Shown here one piece after another: positions 6,519 to 13,807 of a DNA stretch of 27,036 nt. A program made the position numbers and the translations under genes. Position 1 is the stretch's first letter. Every line of letters starts with the position of its first letter. This DNA is from AG-12 sp027339635. Lineage in GTDB: Bacteria > Chloroflexota > Dormibacteria > Aeolococcales > Bog-877. The notes under the pieces were generated by a model. The model saw only the letters and a program-made list of their open reading frames with translations, was not told the DNA's origin and did not search any database. The DNA lies in the NCBI GenBank assembly GCA_027339635.1, contig DAHWNZ010000035.1, positions 1-27,036 of the forward strand, in the 5' to 3' direction.

Positions 6519-7916
6519 GTGTCTCGCTTCGACCTTGATCCGCTGCGCCCGTGCTCGAGCTGCGGGGTCGTCCATCCGACGGTCCCCCGAGAAGACTGTC
6601 CCGTCCGGCTGCGCGCCGAGGCTGAGCGGGCCGAGGAAGAGGAGCGCGAGGAGGAGGTGCGGGCGAAGGCCGAGGCCGCGATTGAGGCGGCGCAGCGGAC
6701 GGACGCCGAGCAGGCCCGGCCGGGGGCGATCAACCTCGACAGGGACCTGGTGGCGGCGGCCCGGGCGGCGGTGGCTGAGGCATCCGGCGCGGTGAAGGCC
6801 GAGGTCGAGTCGGTGGCGGAGCGAGTGCTGGCCGACGAGGATGGGTCGCAGCATCAGCGGAACTGGCTCCGGCTGGTGGCCGAGCTTCCCTGGAGCGAGC
6901 CTCCCGCCGAGCGCAAGCCGGTCGCTCTGGCAGCGCAGCGGGCGCTCGACGCGGCCCACGGCGGGCACTCCGGGGTGAAGGCCCTCCTGGCCGACCGCGT
7001 GGCGGCGCAAGCCCACCTGGAGCTGCAGGCTGGCGGCGAGCATCGCATCCGGCCCCTGCTCCTGGTCGGCCCTCCGGGGACCGGCAAGACCACCCTGGCC
7101 CGCGCGATGGCGGATGCTCTGGGCCGCCCGTGCGAGGTGGTGTCCGTCCCGATGGCCTCGATGGATGAGGTCTACTTGGCGGGTGCCGACCGGGTGTGGA
7201 GCTCGGCGGAGCCTGGGGCGATCATCCGGGCGGTCCGGCGCGCTGGCACGTCGCGGCTCCTGGTGGTTCTCGACGAGATCGACAAGCTGGGTGGGGGCTG
7301 GGCCCGGCTCAGTGGCTCGCCCACGGCCTGGCTGCTGGAGCTGCTGGGCTCGGTCACCTGGACCGACAGGTACGTGGGGGTGCCCTACCCGACGGTGGCT
7401 ATGAGCTTCGTGGCGACCGCCAACTCCCTCGATCCGATCCCCGACCCACTGCTGGACCGCTTCGAGGTGGTAGAGGTGGCGAGCCTGACGGCAGCGGAGC
7501 GGGTGGAGGTGGCCGGCTCGCACCTGTGGCCCCGGCTGCTCGACGCCTACGGGCTCGCCCGGCGGGTGGTCCCGCTGAGCGCCGGCGCGCTGGAGCTGTT
7601 GGTCACCGGGTACGCGGCCCCGGGTGAGGACGGGCTGCGGGCCGTGGAGACTCGCATGGAGTCGCTGCTGCATCGGGCCATCGCCCAAGGCGCGCCGACC
7701 CGGAGGGTGTGGATCACCCCGGAGTTCGTGGCGGAGCGACTGGGCCCGCGGCCCAAGGGCGAGGTTCGCCGGCGGGCGGCAGGGTTCGGGCCGACCCGGA
7801 TGGTGGAGGAGCCTGAGGGCGATGGAGGTGTGTTTGCGGTGTCGGGGCTCAGGCTGCCCGCGCCGCGGTTGCCGGAGCGAGCCCCGGTGCGGGTGGTGGG
7901 TAGTGGGTCCAGTTGA
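6519..7916 (+). CDS. Lon-type AAA+ ATPase lacking the Lon protease domain, with N-terminal Cys motif
   Basis: A 465-residue AAA+ protein. Start GTG 6519 is chosen because AGGAGG (6506-6511) lies seven bases upstream. The N-terminus has CSSC (12-15) and a further Cys-Pro near residue 27, perhaps a small metal site, then an acidic-basic coiled-coil segment (~35-60). The ATPase core is close to Lon: ELPWS, Walker A GPPGTGKT (184-191), a pore-loop region DRVWSSAEPGAII matching Lon's RTYIGALPGRII with Trp for Tyr, Walker B VVLDEIDKLG (D252-E253), sensor ATANSLDPIP and the arginine-finger region PLLDRFEVVE. The Lon N-domain and Ser-Lys protease domain are missing; the C-terminus ends after the helical lid with a Pro/Arg tail. 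It may unfold or remodel proteins, but no substrate or partner protease is evident. Confidence 0.88.
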   Translation: MSRFDLDPLRPCSSCGVVHPTVPREDCPVRLRAEAERAEEEEREEEVRAKAEAAIEAAQRTDAEQARPGAINLDRDLVAAARAAVAEASGAVKAEVESVAERVLADEDGSQHQRNWLRLVAELPWSEPPAERKPVALAAQRALDAAHGGHSGVKALLADRVAAQAHLELQAGGEHRIRPLLLVGPPGTGKTTLARAMADALGRPCEVVSVPMASMDEVYLAGADRVWSSAEPGAIIRAVRRAGTSRLLVVLDEIDKLGGGWARLSGSPTAWLLELLGSVTWTDRYVGVPYPTVAMSFVATANSLDPIPDPLLDRFEVVEVASLTAAERVEVAGSHLWPRLLDAYGLARRVVPLSAGALELLVTGYAAPGEDGLRAVETRMESLLHRAIAQGAPTRRVWITPEFVAERLGPRPKGEVRRRAAGFGPTRMVEEPEGDGGVFAVSGLRLPAPRLPERAPVRVVGSGSS

Positions 7917-7965
7917 GGCGGGCCTGCCCTTGCTGCAGAAGGTCCGATCCGCCGGGTGGCAAGGA

Positions 7966-7971
7966 TAGACT
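7966..7971 (+). promoter_or_regulatory. -10 box (TAGACT) upstream of the membrane-protein gene
   Basis: GGATAGACTGCGGGGG resembles the GGGTAGACTGCG before the Lon-like ATPase. It would start transcription near 7978, about 100 bases before the assigned ATG at 8076. The -35 region is not recognisable. Confidence 0.4.
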
Positions 7972-8075
7972 GCGGGGGATGGTTGGATAGCACGTGTTCT
8001 CCGAGTCAGCGACGCACCTTCTCCCCTTGCTACCAGCCCTCCCCGCTGCCTTTACCCACTGATCCAGGCCAGACA

Positions 8076-8717
8076 ATGGTGAGACAGCTCGCCAGATGGG
8101 CTCGGGAGAGCACGAAGCAGGGTCCGCCCCTGGGTGTCTGGGAGTCCATGTGGCCGCGAGCGATCAGGGACTGGCGTCTATTCGTCAAGACAACTTGGGG
8201 CACCCTCCTGATCGGCGTGGGTATCGCGCTCGGAGGCTCAGTGGGCGGACTTCTCGGCAGCGCCTCTGGGCTTGTCTCGACCGCCACGTTTGCTGCCTTG
8301 GCGGCAACTGCGGCCTCCCTGGCAGCCTTGGCGATCGTCTTCATTACGCTCGTCATCCTGACCCCTGCTCGTCAGCGAGACGAGGTGCGTAGGGAATACG
8401 TGCGCCTACTTCATCCCCGCACAGTGCCCTTCAGCGAACGTCAGACCCGACTGACGCAATGTGCTGCAGAAGGCCGCCTCATTCTGGCTAGAGCTCGCTG
8501 CGCTAGCCCCCAAGACCTGGGGACAATGGACGCCCTCTGGGAGGATGCGAGCCGTTGGGAGGCCGCTACGGCCACGACGATCGCTCAAATCACGGGAAGT
8601 ACTGGGCCGTTCTGGATGCCTCGGGTCAGCGATCTTCCACCACGTCTAGACCTCTTCGTGGCTCACCTGGATAGGAAGTTCGCGATCCTTACGGACCTCG
8701 TCGACGAACTTCCGTAG
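8076..8717 (+). CDS. Hypothetical protein with two transmembrane helices
   Basis: A 213-residue frame from ATG 8076. Two hydrophobic helices, TLLIGVGIALGGSVGGLLGS (~43-68) and TFAALAATAASLAALAIVFI (~72-100), form a hairpin; an amphipathic soluble C-terminal part follows, rich in charged residues, with the stretch EDASRWEAATATTIAQITG. No family is recognised. The open frame extends back to 7956, but transcription from the TAGACT box would start after that, and the extra residues look non-coding. No clear ribosome-binding site precedes 8076, so the start is uncertain (a TTG at 7983 is an alternative). It opens the variable cargo block; similar two-helix proteins occur as effectors in defence loci, which is only a suggestion here. 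Confidence 0.6.
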   Translation: MVRQLARWARESTKQGPPLGVWESMWPRAIRDWRLFVKTTWGTLLIGVGIALGGSVGGLLGSASGLVSTATFAALAATAASLAALAIVFITLVILTPARQRDEVRREYVRLLHPRTVPFSERQTRLTQCAAEGRLILARARCASPQDLGTMDALWEDASRWEAATATTIAQITGSTGPFWMPRVSDLPPRLDLFVAHLDRKFAILTDLVDELP

Positions 8718-8888
8718 CCGATCTGGGAGCGCGTGGCCGCTGACCACCACAACGATCTCCCCGACGGATAAACAGTGATCCGCGAACCCCACGGCCATCG
8801 CCAGGGTCAAGGTGTCTTGCGAGCGCAGCCAGAAGACCGCCGCGAGCATTCTCCGGGCTTTCGAGACCACTGTAAAGGGGTGGCGCAT
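8646..8888 (-). CDS. Small hypothetical frame, possibly the end of a frameshifted gene
   Basis: An 80-residue minus-strand frame with a natural-looking composition (FTVVSKARRMLAAVFWL, VGEIVVVVSGHALPDRLRKF). It lacks a ribosome-binding site at ATG 8888. A second minus-strand frame just upstream (to 9039) contains PETRTSYPWWRRLVEAV, which could be the missing N-terminal part in another frame. The two together would make one product of about 110-125 residues broken by a frameshift. Its 3' end overlaps the convergent gene by 72 bases, so one of the two could be spurious. Function unknown. Confidence 0.35.
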   Translation of the reverse strand: MRHPFTVVSKARRMLAAVFWLRSQDTLTLAMAVGFADHCLSVGEIVVVVSGHALPDRLRKFVDEVRKDRELPIQVSHEEV

Positions 8889-8978
8889 CTGGTGGTGAAC
8901 TGTCTGCCACTGCCTCGACCAGCCGGCGCCACCAAGGATAGGAGGTGCGCGTTTCGGGAATCGCCCACGCCCAGCGCT

Positions 8979-9458
8979 TTAAACCGCCAACTTTCTCGAC
9001 CGCCGCAGTCGCCCAGTTGAAGGCCGGACTTCGGCCCAAACGTACCGTCGGGAAGCGTCCAAGCCCGAAACGCGCCCGATGAGGGCCACTATCTCACTCG
9101 TACTGTCAGGCTCCCACACAGCCTCGCTGTGCGCCTCGATCACGCGCGGCATGGGCGGGCATGGGACGGGGATAGCTAGCTGATGCGTACCGGTGACAGC
9201 CACATGGTTGATGAGCACCCGCTGTCCACCCCTATTCTTCACAGTCACTGCCAGGGCCGGAGAGTAACCCTGCTTCAAGTAGTGGACTCCCGCGTCCTCA
9301 CGCGGCTCAATCTCATGCGCGGCCAGCCGCCCACCAGGACCGCTCCAACTGGGTTCCCAGAGCACGGTAATGCGCGGCCCTGCAAGCCACTGGGTCCATA
9401 CGTTCCAGCCGAGCGACGCCGTGGCGATCACCGTCCCAATGACTCCCCAGAGGTCCAT
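8979..9458 (-). CDS. Hypothetical membrane-anchored beta-rich protein, downstream of the methyltransferase
   Basis: A 159-residue protein starting at ATG 9458, five bases after the methyltransferase stop, so it is very likely co-transcribed. The N-terminus is one membrane helix (LWGVIGTVIATASLGWNVWT, residues ~3-22). The rest is predicted beta-rich: alternating hydrophobic strands such as ITVLWEPSW, PALAVTVKNRGGQRVLINHVAVTG and RYVWAEVRPSTGR, as in Ig-like or sandwich domains. No catalytic motif is seen. Proteins of this build are common beside restriction or defence genes but remain uncharacterised; the link to the methyltransferase rests on spacing alone. Confidence 0.7.
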   Translation of the reverse strand: MDLWGVIGTVIATASLGWNVWTQWLAGPRITVLWEPSWSGPGGRLAAHEIEPREDAGVHYLKQGYSPALAVTVKNRGGQRVLINHVAVTGTHQLAIPVPCPPMPRVIEAHSEAVWEPDSTSEIVALIGRVSGLDASRRYVWAEVRPSTGRLRRSRKLAV

Positions 9459-9463
9459 GCGGC

Positions 9464-11170
9464 TCAGCCCGCCCCGGCCTCATCCAGCGTCATCTGCTCC
9501 CCGCCTCTCTCCTTGACCCGCTCAGCCTGCTGGTAGGTCGGCAGGACCAGCGGCGGCAGGGACGGCTTCCGGCCCTCCTCCAGCAACTCCCGGATGCTGA
9601 CGATCTGGATCTTGGGGTAGTCCCTCTCCCAGACCCGGTACATGCCAGCCGTGGTGGCCTCCAGCCGCATCTCCCTCGTAGGCTCTTCCAGTGTGACGAA
9701 GATCCCCATGGCGGCCTTCTCTCGCTCCACGGTGCCCTTCAGATCCCGGACCTGGCCCGAGTTCACGTGGCCGCTCTTGACGCTCACCAGGACCGACTCC
9801 AGCTTCTTGTCTTGGCCGGTGAAGGTGATCCGCCCGTCGATCCCGCGGTCGGCACCTTTCCGCTCCACGCCGCCCACTGGCTGGGCGTCGATGAGGCCCA
9901 GCGCCCACCACTGGAACTGGTACCGGCCTTCCGGTGACTGGGCGAGCTGCCTGGCCCCCTCTACCTCCGTCGGCTGGCCGATGACCTCCACGTCGGCTAG
10001 GCCGAAGGTGTCCTTGAGGCGGGCTCGCATGACCGCGATGGAGAGGTACGTCACGTCGATGCCTATCCACTTCCGGTCGAGCTTCTGGGCGGCGACCAGG
10101 GCCGTGCCGCAGCCGCAGAAGGGATCAAGGACCACATCGCCCGCGTCACTGCTGGCGCTGATGATCCGCTCCAGGAGCGCCTCCGGCTTCTGCGTGGGGT
10201 ATCCCAGTCGCTCTCTGGCCTGGCTATTTAGTGGGGGTATGTCGAGGATCATGTCCTGAATTGGTTGCCCGGGCGGCAGGTAGAGCTTGAACTCGGGAAC
10301 TCCGGGCCCGAAGCGCGTTGCCGGGAAGCGGATGTAGCCGTGTTCTAGGAGCGCTTCCAGTTGCCCGTGTAAGTCGTCTGGCACTTCCACGCCAGCGGCA
10401 CGGATGGCCTCGACCGTGCGCCTTGGCACAGCCCAGTGCCGTCCGGCCGTGGTCGGGTCGTAGCCCCGCCAGGGCTCTCCCGAGGGCCCTCGGGTAGTCC
10501 CCGGGCCCGTGAGCACCACGAGGCGGTACCGGCCCCGATCATCCTCGAAGCGGTACTTCGAATTGACGTAGGCATCTGTCAAGCGCTGATCTACTCGCCG
10601 CCACTTGTAGTCACCCGACCTCGTGTAGAAGAGCAGTGAGTCATGGGTGTCTCCCCACCTCAAAGATGAACCGTGTGCGAAGGTGCGTCGCCATATGACC
10701 TCATTCCTGAACTGGCCCGGGCCGAAGATCGTGTCCATGACAACCTTGAGGTAGTGACTGGCTGTCGGGTCGCAGTGAAGGTACAGGGACCCGGTGGGCT
10801 TCAGCACCCGCCGCAGCTCCACTAGCCTGACGGCCATCTCCACGAGGTAGGCCATCATCTGGTTCTCGCCGATCCCAGCGCGGAGCGCTCCGATGATCGT
10901 GCTCACGGTGTCTGGCACCCGCCCCTGGTGCCGGGCTGTCTCCGTCAGGAAGGCGTAGGTCGCCTCGGCGCTGGGTCCCCAGTGCCAGCTGTCCTCGAAG
11001 GCCAGGAGCTGGGCGTCGGACCTGCGTCCCGATTCGTCCTTGAAGATGATGTTGTAGTTGGCATTCGAGTTGAAAGGGGGGTCGAGGTACACCAGGTCCA
11101 CGCTCTCATCAGGGATGTACCGGCGGAGGATGTCGAGGTTGTCGCCGTAGTAGAGGACGTTGGTCTTGAT
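9464..11170 (-). CDS. Beta-class DNA methyltransferase fused to Mrr-like nuclease domain; apparent ATC start
   Basis: A 568-residue protein if read from ATC at 11170. Catalytic motif IV is DPPF (30-33, in VYLDPPFNSN) and the AdoMet-binding motif I is DPFCGCGT (349-356), in that order, which marks a beta-class amino-methyltransferase (N6-adenine or N4-cytosine). The middle holds the target-recognition region. Residues ~415-540 look like an Mrr-type PD-(D/E)XK nuclease: GIDGRI with D445, then LVSVKSG with K465, then RDLKGTVEREKAAMGIFVTL. The residue two before the lysine is Ser rather than Gln/Glu, so activity is uncertain. One polypeptide may thus modify and cut DNA, or the C-domain may only bind DNA. 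The first ATG/GTG-type start in frame is GTG 11101, only six residues before the catalytic motif. Confidence 0.9.
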   Translation of the reverse strand: MKTNVLYYGDNLDILRRYIPDESVDLVYLDPPFNSNANYNIIFKDESGRRSDAQLLAFEDSWHWGPSAEATYAFLTETARHQGRVPDTVSTIIGALRAGIGENQMMAYLVEMAVRLVELRRVLKPTGSLYLHCDPTASHYLKVVMDTIFGPGQFRNEVIWRRTFAHGSSLRWGDTHDSLLFYTRSGDYKWRRVDQRLTDAYVNSKYRFEDDRGRYRLVVLTGPGTTRGPSGEPWRGYDPTTAGRHWAVPRRTVEAIRAAGVEVPDDLHGQLEALLEHGYIRFPATRFGPGVPEFKLYLPPGQPIQDMILDIPPLNSQARERLGYPTQKPEALLERIISASSDAGDVVLDPFCGCGTALVAAQKLDRKWIGIDVTYLSIAVMRARLKDTFGLADVEVIGQPTEVEGARQLAQSPEGRYQFQWWALGLIDAQPVGGVERKGADRGIDGRITFTGQDKKLESVLVSVKSGHVNSGQVRDLKGTVEREKAAMGIFVTLEEPTREMRLEATTAGMYRVWERDYPKIQIVSIRELLEEGRKPSLPPLVLPTYQQAERVKERGGEQMTLDEAGAG

Positions 11171-11184
11171 CTCAGGTCACCTCC
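11168..11184 (-). promoter_or_regulatory. Strong ribosome-binding site six bases before an ATC codon
   Basis: On the minus strand GGAGGTGA (11184-11177) is followed by CCTGAG and then ATC AAG ACC (11170 on). An in-frame TGA lies two codons before the ATC. The peptide from ATC, IKTNVLYYGDNLDILRRY, is the typical family N-terminus, where a Met would be expected at the first position. Confidence 0.65.
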
Positions 11185-11208
11185 GGGCCGACGGTCGTAG
11201 GTGCCACG

Positions 11209-11214
11209 AGGATA
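11209..11214 (-). promoter_or_regulatory. -10 box candidate for the methyltransferase gene
   Basis: TATCCT on the minus strand lies about 40 bases before the ATC, giving a leader of about 32 bases that includes the ribosome-binding site. No convincing -35 box is present, and the gene may also be read from upstream. Confidence 0.35.
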
Positions 11215-11276
11215 GGGCGTGGTAGCGCCATCCGACTAGTGGCCCGTCGAGACCCGCGGGCAAGCAGGTCGAACGA

Positions 11277-11624
11277 CTACTGCGTCTGCCCGCACGCACG
11301 GCATATCCCATCGAGGAACCGATGGTTGCCGTCGGGGGTCCCCGGGCACCAAGCGGCCCTCTCTTTGCGCCGAGCCTCCCTCCGCGCAGCCTGGGCGGCC
11401 GCTTGCTCCTCCGCCCGCCGAGCAGTTCTCCGGCGGTCTGCAACTGCCCTCAGGACCGAGCACCCGGCCACCCCGCCCGCCCAGAGCAATAGGCCAAGCC
11501 CTCCTGCGACGCCCAGCCACCCCCACCCCAGCGGAAGGTGAGCCGACATCCAAGCGGCCCCGGCTCCAATGAGGCCGACACCAACGGCAACGCCGGGCCA
11601 CCCCGGGTTGGCGGGCAACTTCAA
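11277..11624 (-). CDS. Small two-helix membrane protein with C-terminal zinc-knuckle-like motif
   Basis: About 115 residues if started at TTG 11624, nine bases after the previous stop; GAGGGGA lies 14 bases upstream, so the start is tentative. Two membrane helices, PGVAVGVGLIGAGAAWMSA and GVAGGLGLLLWAGGVAGCSV, are followed by a strongly basic helix (ADRRRTARRAEEQAAAQAA). The tail, WCPGTPDGNHRFLDGICRAC, has a Cys, a His and a CxxC in an arrangement that could bind one zinc ion. Similar short tails occur in small proteins on actinobacterial mobile elements (from memory). Function unknown. A longer frame to 11906 exists only because it is open over the end of the upstream gene. Confidence 0.6.
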   Translation of the reverse strand: MKLPANPGWPGVAVGVGLIGAGAAWMSAHLPLGWGWLGVAGGLGLLLWAGGVAGCSVLRAVADRRRTARRAEEQAAAQAARREARRKERAAWCPGTPDGNHRFLDGICRACGQTQ

Positions 11625-11632
11625 GCGGTTCG

Positions 11633-12544
11633 TCAGGTCCCCTCGCGGAGTGCTAGGGTCAGCAAGAACTGCGATACGCCAACGGCTACCTCCGCTTCCC
11701 AGTGATCGAGCGGCAAGGGATGTAGTTCCTCGCCGTCCCCTGGATCGCCGTCTCGGTGATAGCCGACGCGATTGAGGTACGTGCAATGGGCTGCCAGCAG
11801 GCCCGCTACTGACTGCTTCTTCTGCGTAGGGTCGTCCGGGAGTTTGGTAACCCAGCTCTCCGCCTGGTATGGCTTCTCCGCCAGCGCTGCGAATTGATCG
11901 AGGCACTTGGTGAGCGCTGTATGGGTGTCCCCGGCCCGCAGAGCTTGGCGAGCGGGGGCAAGGCGCCGCTCAACTTCGGCCCACGATGAATGAGCGGTGG
12001 CGGCCAGGCCAGACAGCTGCGCTGCTGCTGGCGCCACTCCGTAGCCGAGTGAGCGGAGCAAGTCCTCCCACTCCGAGAGCGGCACCCGGAAGTCACTACT
12101 CCCAGTGGCAGGGAACGTGCCTGAGGGCACCTGGACGATGCCGCGGAGTTCGAGCCTTAGGTGCCGCCAGCGGTCTCCTGGCGACGTTTCAGCCTCGATG
12201 GCATCCAATTCCTCAGGGAGAAGTCGCCATTCCCATTCCAACGACTGGACACCGGCCAGCTGCAGCTCTGGCCGCTTGTTAGCCTCGATGACTACGCGGC
12301 CCCGAGTCCGGGGCGGGACCCGCGTCGTGTGCACTTCCGCCTCAATCGAAACGAACCGCGAACCTTCAGGTGGGATGCGCTCGTCTCGGGTGAAGAGGAG
12401 AGACAGCCGGAGCGCACCGGACCCGGGTGTCCCGTTGGCCTGCAGTTCGCGGACGGTGAAGGTCCCTATCCCCATGAATGGGGGCCCTGAACGCCCAGCC
12501 TCCTTATCACCGATAAGATAGACGATCAGGTCAGTGGCGTTCAA
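11633..12544 (-). CDS. Hypothetical two-domain protein (beta-rich N-half, helical C-half)
   Basis: A 303-residue protein from TTG 12544, with a GGGGG purine tract five bases upstream. Residues 1-160 alternate short strands and turns (IVYLIGD, GALRLSLLFTRDERIPP, VHTTRVPPRTRGRVVIEA, RHLRLELRGIVQVPSG). Residues ~160-300 are helical: VPLSEWEDLLRSLGYG, SWAEVERRLAPARQALRAGD, TALTKCLDQFAALA and a last helix, HWEAEVAVGVSQFLLTLAL. The last third resembles HEPN-like helical domains in layout, but the expected Arg-X4-6-His motif is not convincing (RVGYH only). No family is named. It lies in the minus-strand cargo run with the methyltransferase; a defence role is possible but unproven. Confidence 0.7.
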   Translation of the reverse strand: MNATDLIVYLIGDKEAGRSGPPFMGIGTFTVRELQANGTPGSGALRLSLLFTRDERIPPEGSRFVSIEAEVHTTRVPPRTRGRVVIEANKRPELQLAGVQSLEWEWRLLPEELDAIEAETSPGDRWRHLRLELRGIVQVPSGTFPATGSSDFRVPLSEWEDLLRSLGYGVAPAAAQLSGLAATAHSSWAEVERRLAPARQALRAGDTHTALTKCLDQFAALAEKPYQAESWVTKLPDDPTQKKQSVAGLLAAHCTYLNRVGYHRDGDPGDGEELHPLPLDHWEAEVAVGVSQFLLTLALREGT

Positions 12545-12604
12545 GGTGTCCCCCTTGCCCCGCGCGGCGGCCGGTCGGCGGTCGCGCCAAGAGAGCGACC
12601 GTGG

Positions 12605-13093
12605 TCACCACATCGTGGCCCGGGGGTCCCGGAGCAGTTCAGCGATCTGGTGCTCTGGAGCGATCTGGTACCGCTCCGGTAGGCCTTGGAGCGCCGCACT
12701 GAACCCTTGGCGCAGCCGGGCCAAGGCCGCACGAGTCATGTAGTTCGTGGAGAAGTGAGGAGGAAGGAAGGCAGGCCCCTGCCCCGGGCGCATCTCATCG
12801 CAGAACGTGCGGCACGCCGCACGGAGGTGCTCTACAACCGGGCGAAGCTCCGACTTCGCCGGGAGTTGCGACAGCATGGCCGTGAGGTGGTGCCGAAGCT
12901 CGATCGCGGACTGTACGCAGTGCTCCGGCTCCTCCCACGAGCACGGATTGAAGAGCACTCTCCGATCCGCGAGTTCCGTGAATAGGACCTGGGCAAAGTC
13001 CGCATCGCTTGGCCACGTCTCCCACGCGAAGCCGGCACCTGTCCCGAGAACCGTGCCGGAGATGGCAGTGAGCCTCCGCCGCTTTCCAGTCAT
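12605..13093 (-). CDS. Conserved hypothetical protein (DUF6650-like candidate)
   Basis: A 162-residue protein from ATG 13093, with GGAAGG six to seven bases upstream. It opens TGKRRRLTAISGTVLGTGAG, continues with a segment containing ADRRVLFNPCSWEEPEHCVQ, and then a helical run (ELRHHLTAML, LRPVVEHLRAACRTFCDEM). This order, with the DRRVLFNP motif and a Cys-containing AACR helix, recalls the DUF6650 family from memory; this was not checked. The longer frame to 13267 adds residues with no sign of selection and was rejected. A TAGCAT box at 13133-13128 (minus) could be its promoter. It heads the minus-strand cargo run (60 bases before the next gene). Role unknown. Confidence 0.7.
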   Translation of the reverse strand: MTGKRRRLTAISGTVLGTGAGFAWETWPSDADFAQVLFTELADRRVLFNPCSWEEPEHCVQSAIELRHHLTAMLSQLPAKSELRPVVEHLRAACRTFCDEMRPGQGPAFLPPHFSTNYMTRAALARLRQGFSAALQGLPERYQIAPEHQIAELLRDPRATMW

Positions 13094-13207
13094 GACCGCC
13101 TTCCAAACGCCAGTTCGATGGAAGGAGATGCTATCAGGGTTTCGGTACTGAGAGCGCCCAGTCGTGCCCCCCGCTGCCAGAAGGTGCCGACTAACGCCAG
13201 AAGAGGC

Positions 13208-13213
13208 GTAGAC
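13208..13213 (+). promoter_or_regulatory. -10 box (TAGACT) upstream of the gene before the integrase
   Basis: GCGTAGACTCCG matches the boxes at 6403 and 7966. Transcription from about 13220 would give a ~60-base leader and read the gene at 13283 together with the integrase. The 189-base gap between 13093 and 13283 otherwise holds only the ribosome-binding site. Confidence 0.45.
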
Positions 13214-13282
13214 TCCGAGTAGGTAGTAGGGGCGGCGCGACCCCTGGAAGGCCCGCCGCCCGGCCAAGGAGGTTGAGGCTCC

Positions 13283-13807
13283 GTGACAGGTTCAGGTTAC
13301 ACGCCCGAGCCGGGCACTGCAGTTCCTGGGTATATCGTCTTCGACAGCCGAAAGCCGAACGAGATGAGGCGCAAGATCCGTGGGTCAACGACCGTGCGCC
13401 GCGTGGTCCACCCCTCGGCCGAGGTGCGGTGGAGCCGGACAGGAGATCGGCAGGAGCTATCGGCGAAGGGACGAATGTGGATCCACGAAACACTCTTCGT
13501 CCCGCTCGAGGTGCAGGGGCGCTCGACTGCTGAGTTTGCTGGCAAGCCGGCCCACGAATTCGGGGAATGGCAGTTGACTGGCAACCTGAAGAAGCGCGAC
13601 GCCGCCCACAACCAAGTGGGAGACGTGCCATGGAGGCTGGAGGAACTCGCTGATCGGGAGATCATCTGGCACATGACCCGCGAGCTCCCTCCCGAGGCCG
13701 GGTGGCGTGCTCGCTGGGATGCCCTCGGGGTCACAACGGGCCGCCAGAAGCGAATCGTCGCGGCACACCCTGAGCTGGCAGTCGAGCTGCTCGCCATTCC
13801 CAAGTAG
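13283..13807 (+). CDS. Hypothetical protein translationally coupled to the integrase
   Basis: A 174-residue protein from GTG 13283, preceded by AAGGAGG (13266-13272) ten bases upstream and GAGG closer in. Residues ~40-100 alternate strands with charged turns (TVRRVVHPSAEVRWSRTGDRQ, MWIHETLFVPLEVQ); residues ~110-174 are helical and basic (PWRLEELADREIIWHMTREL, then RWDALGVTTGRQKRIVAAH). The stop overlaps the integrase GTG by one base (TAGTG), so the two are made together. Excisionases and other directionality factors are often encoded beside integrases, but this protein is larger than most and shows no typical MerR-like winged helix. No family is recognised. Confidence 0.7.
   Translation: MTGSGYTPEPGTAVPGYIVFDSRKPNEMRRKIRGSTTVRRVVHPSAEVRWSRTGDRQELSAKGRMWIHETLFVPLEVQGRSTAEFAGKPAHEFGEWQLTGNLKKRDAAHNQVGDVPWRLEELADREIIWHMTRELPPEAGWRARWDALGVTTGRQKRIVAAHPELAVELLAIPK

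Noticed and set aside
11633..11906. Longer start for the small two-helix membrane protein
   Set aside because: The added residues lie entirely over the end of the upstream gene and look like frame-shadow sequence.
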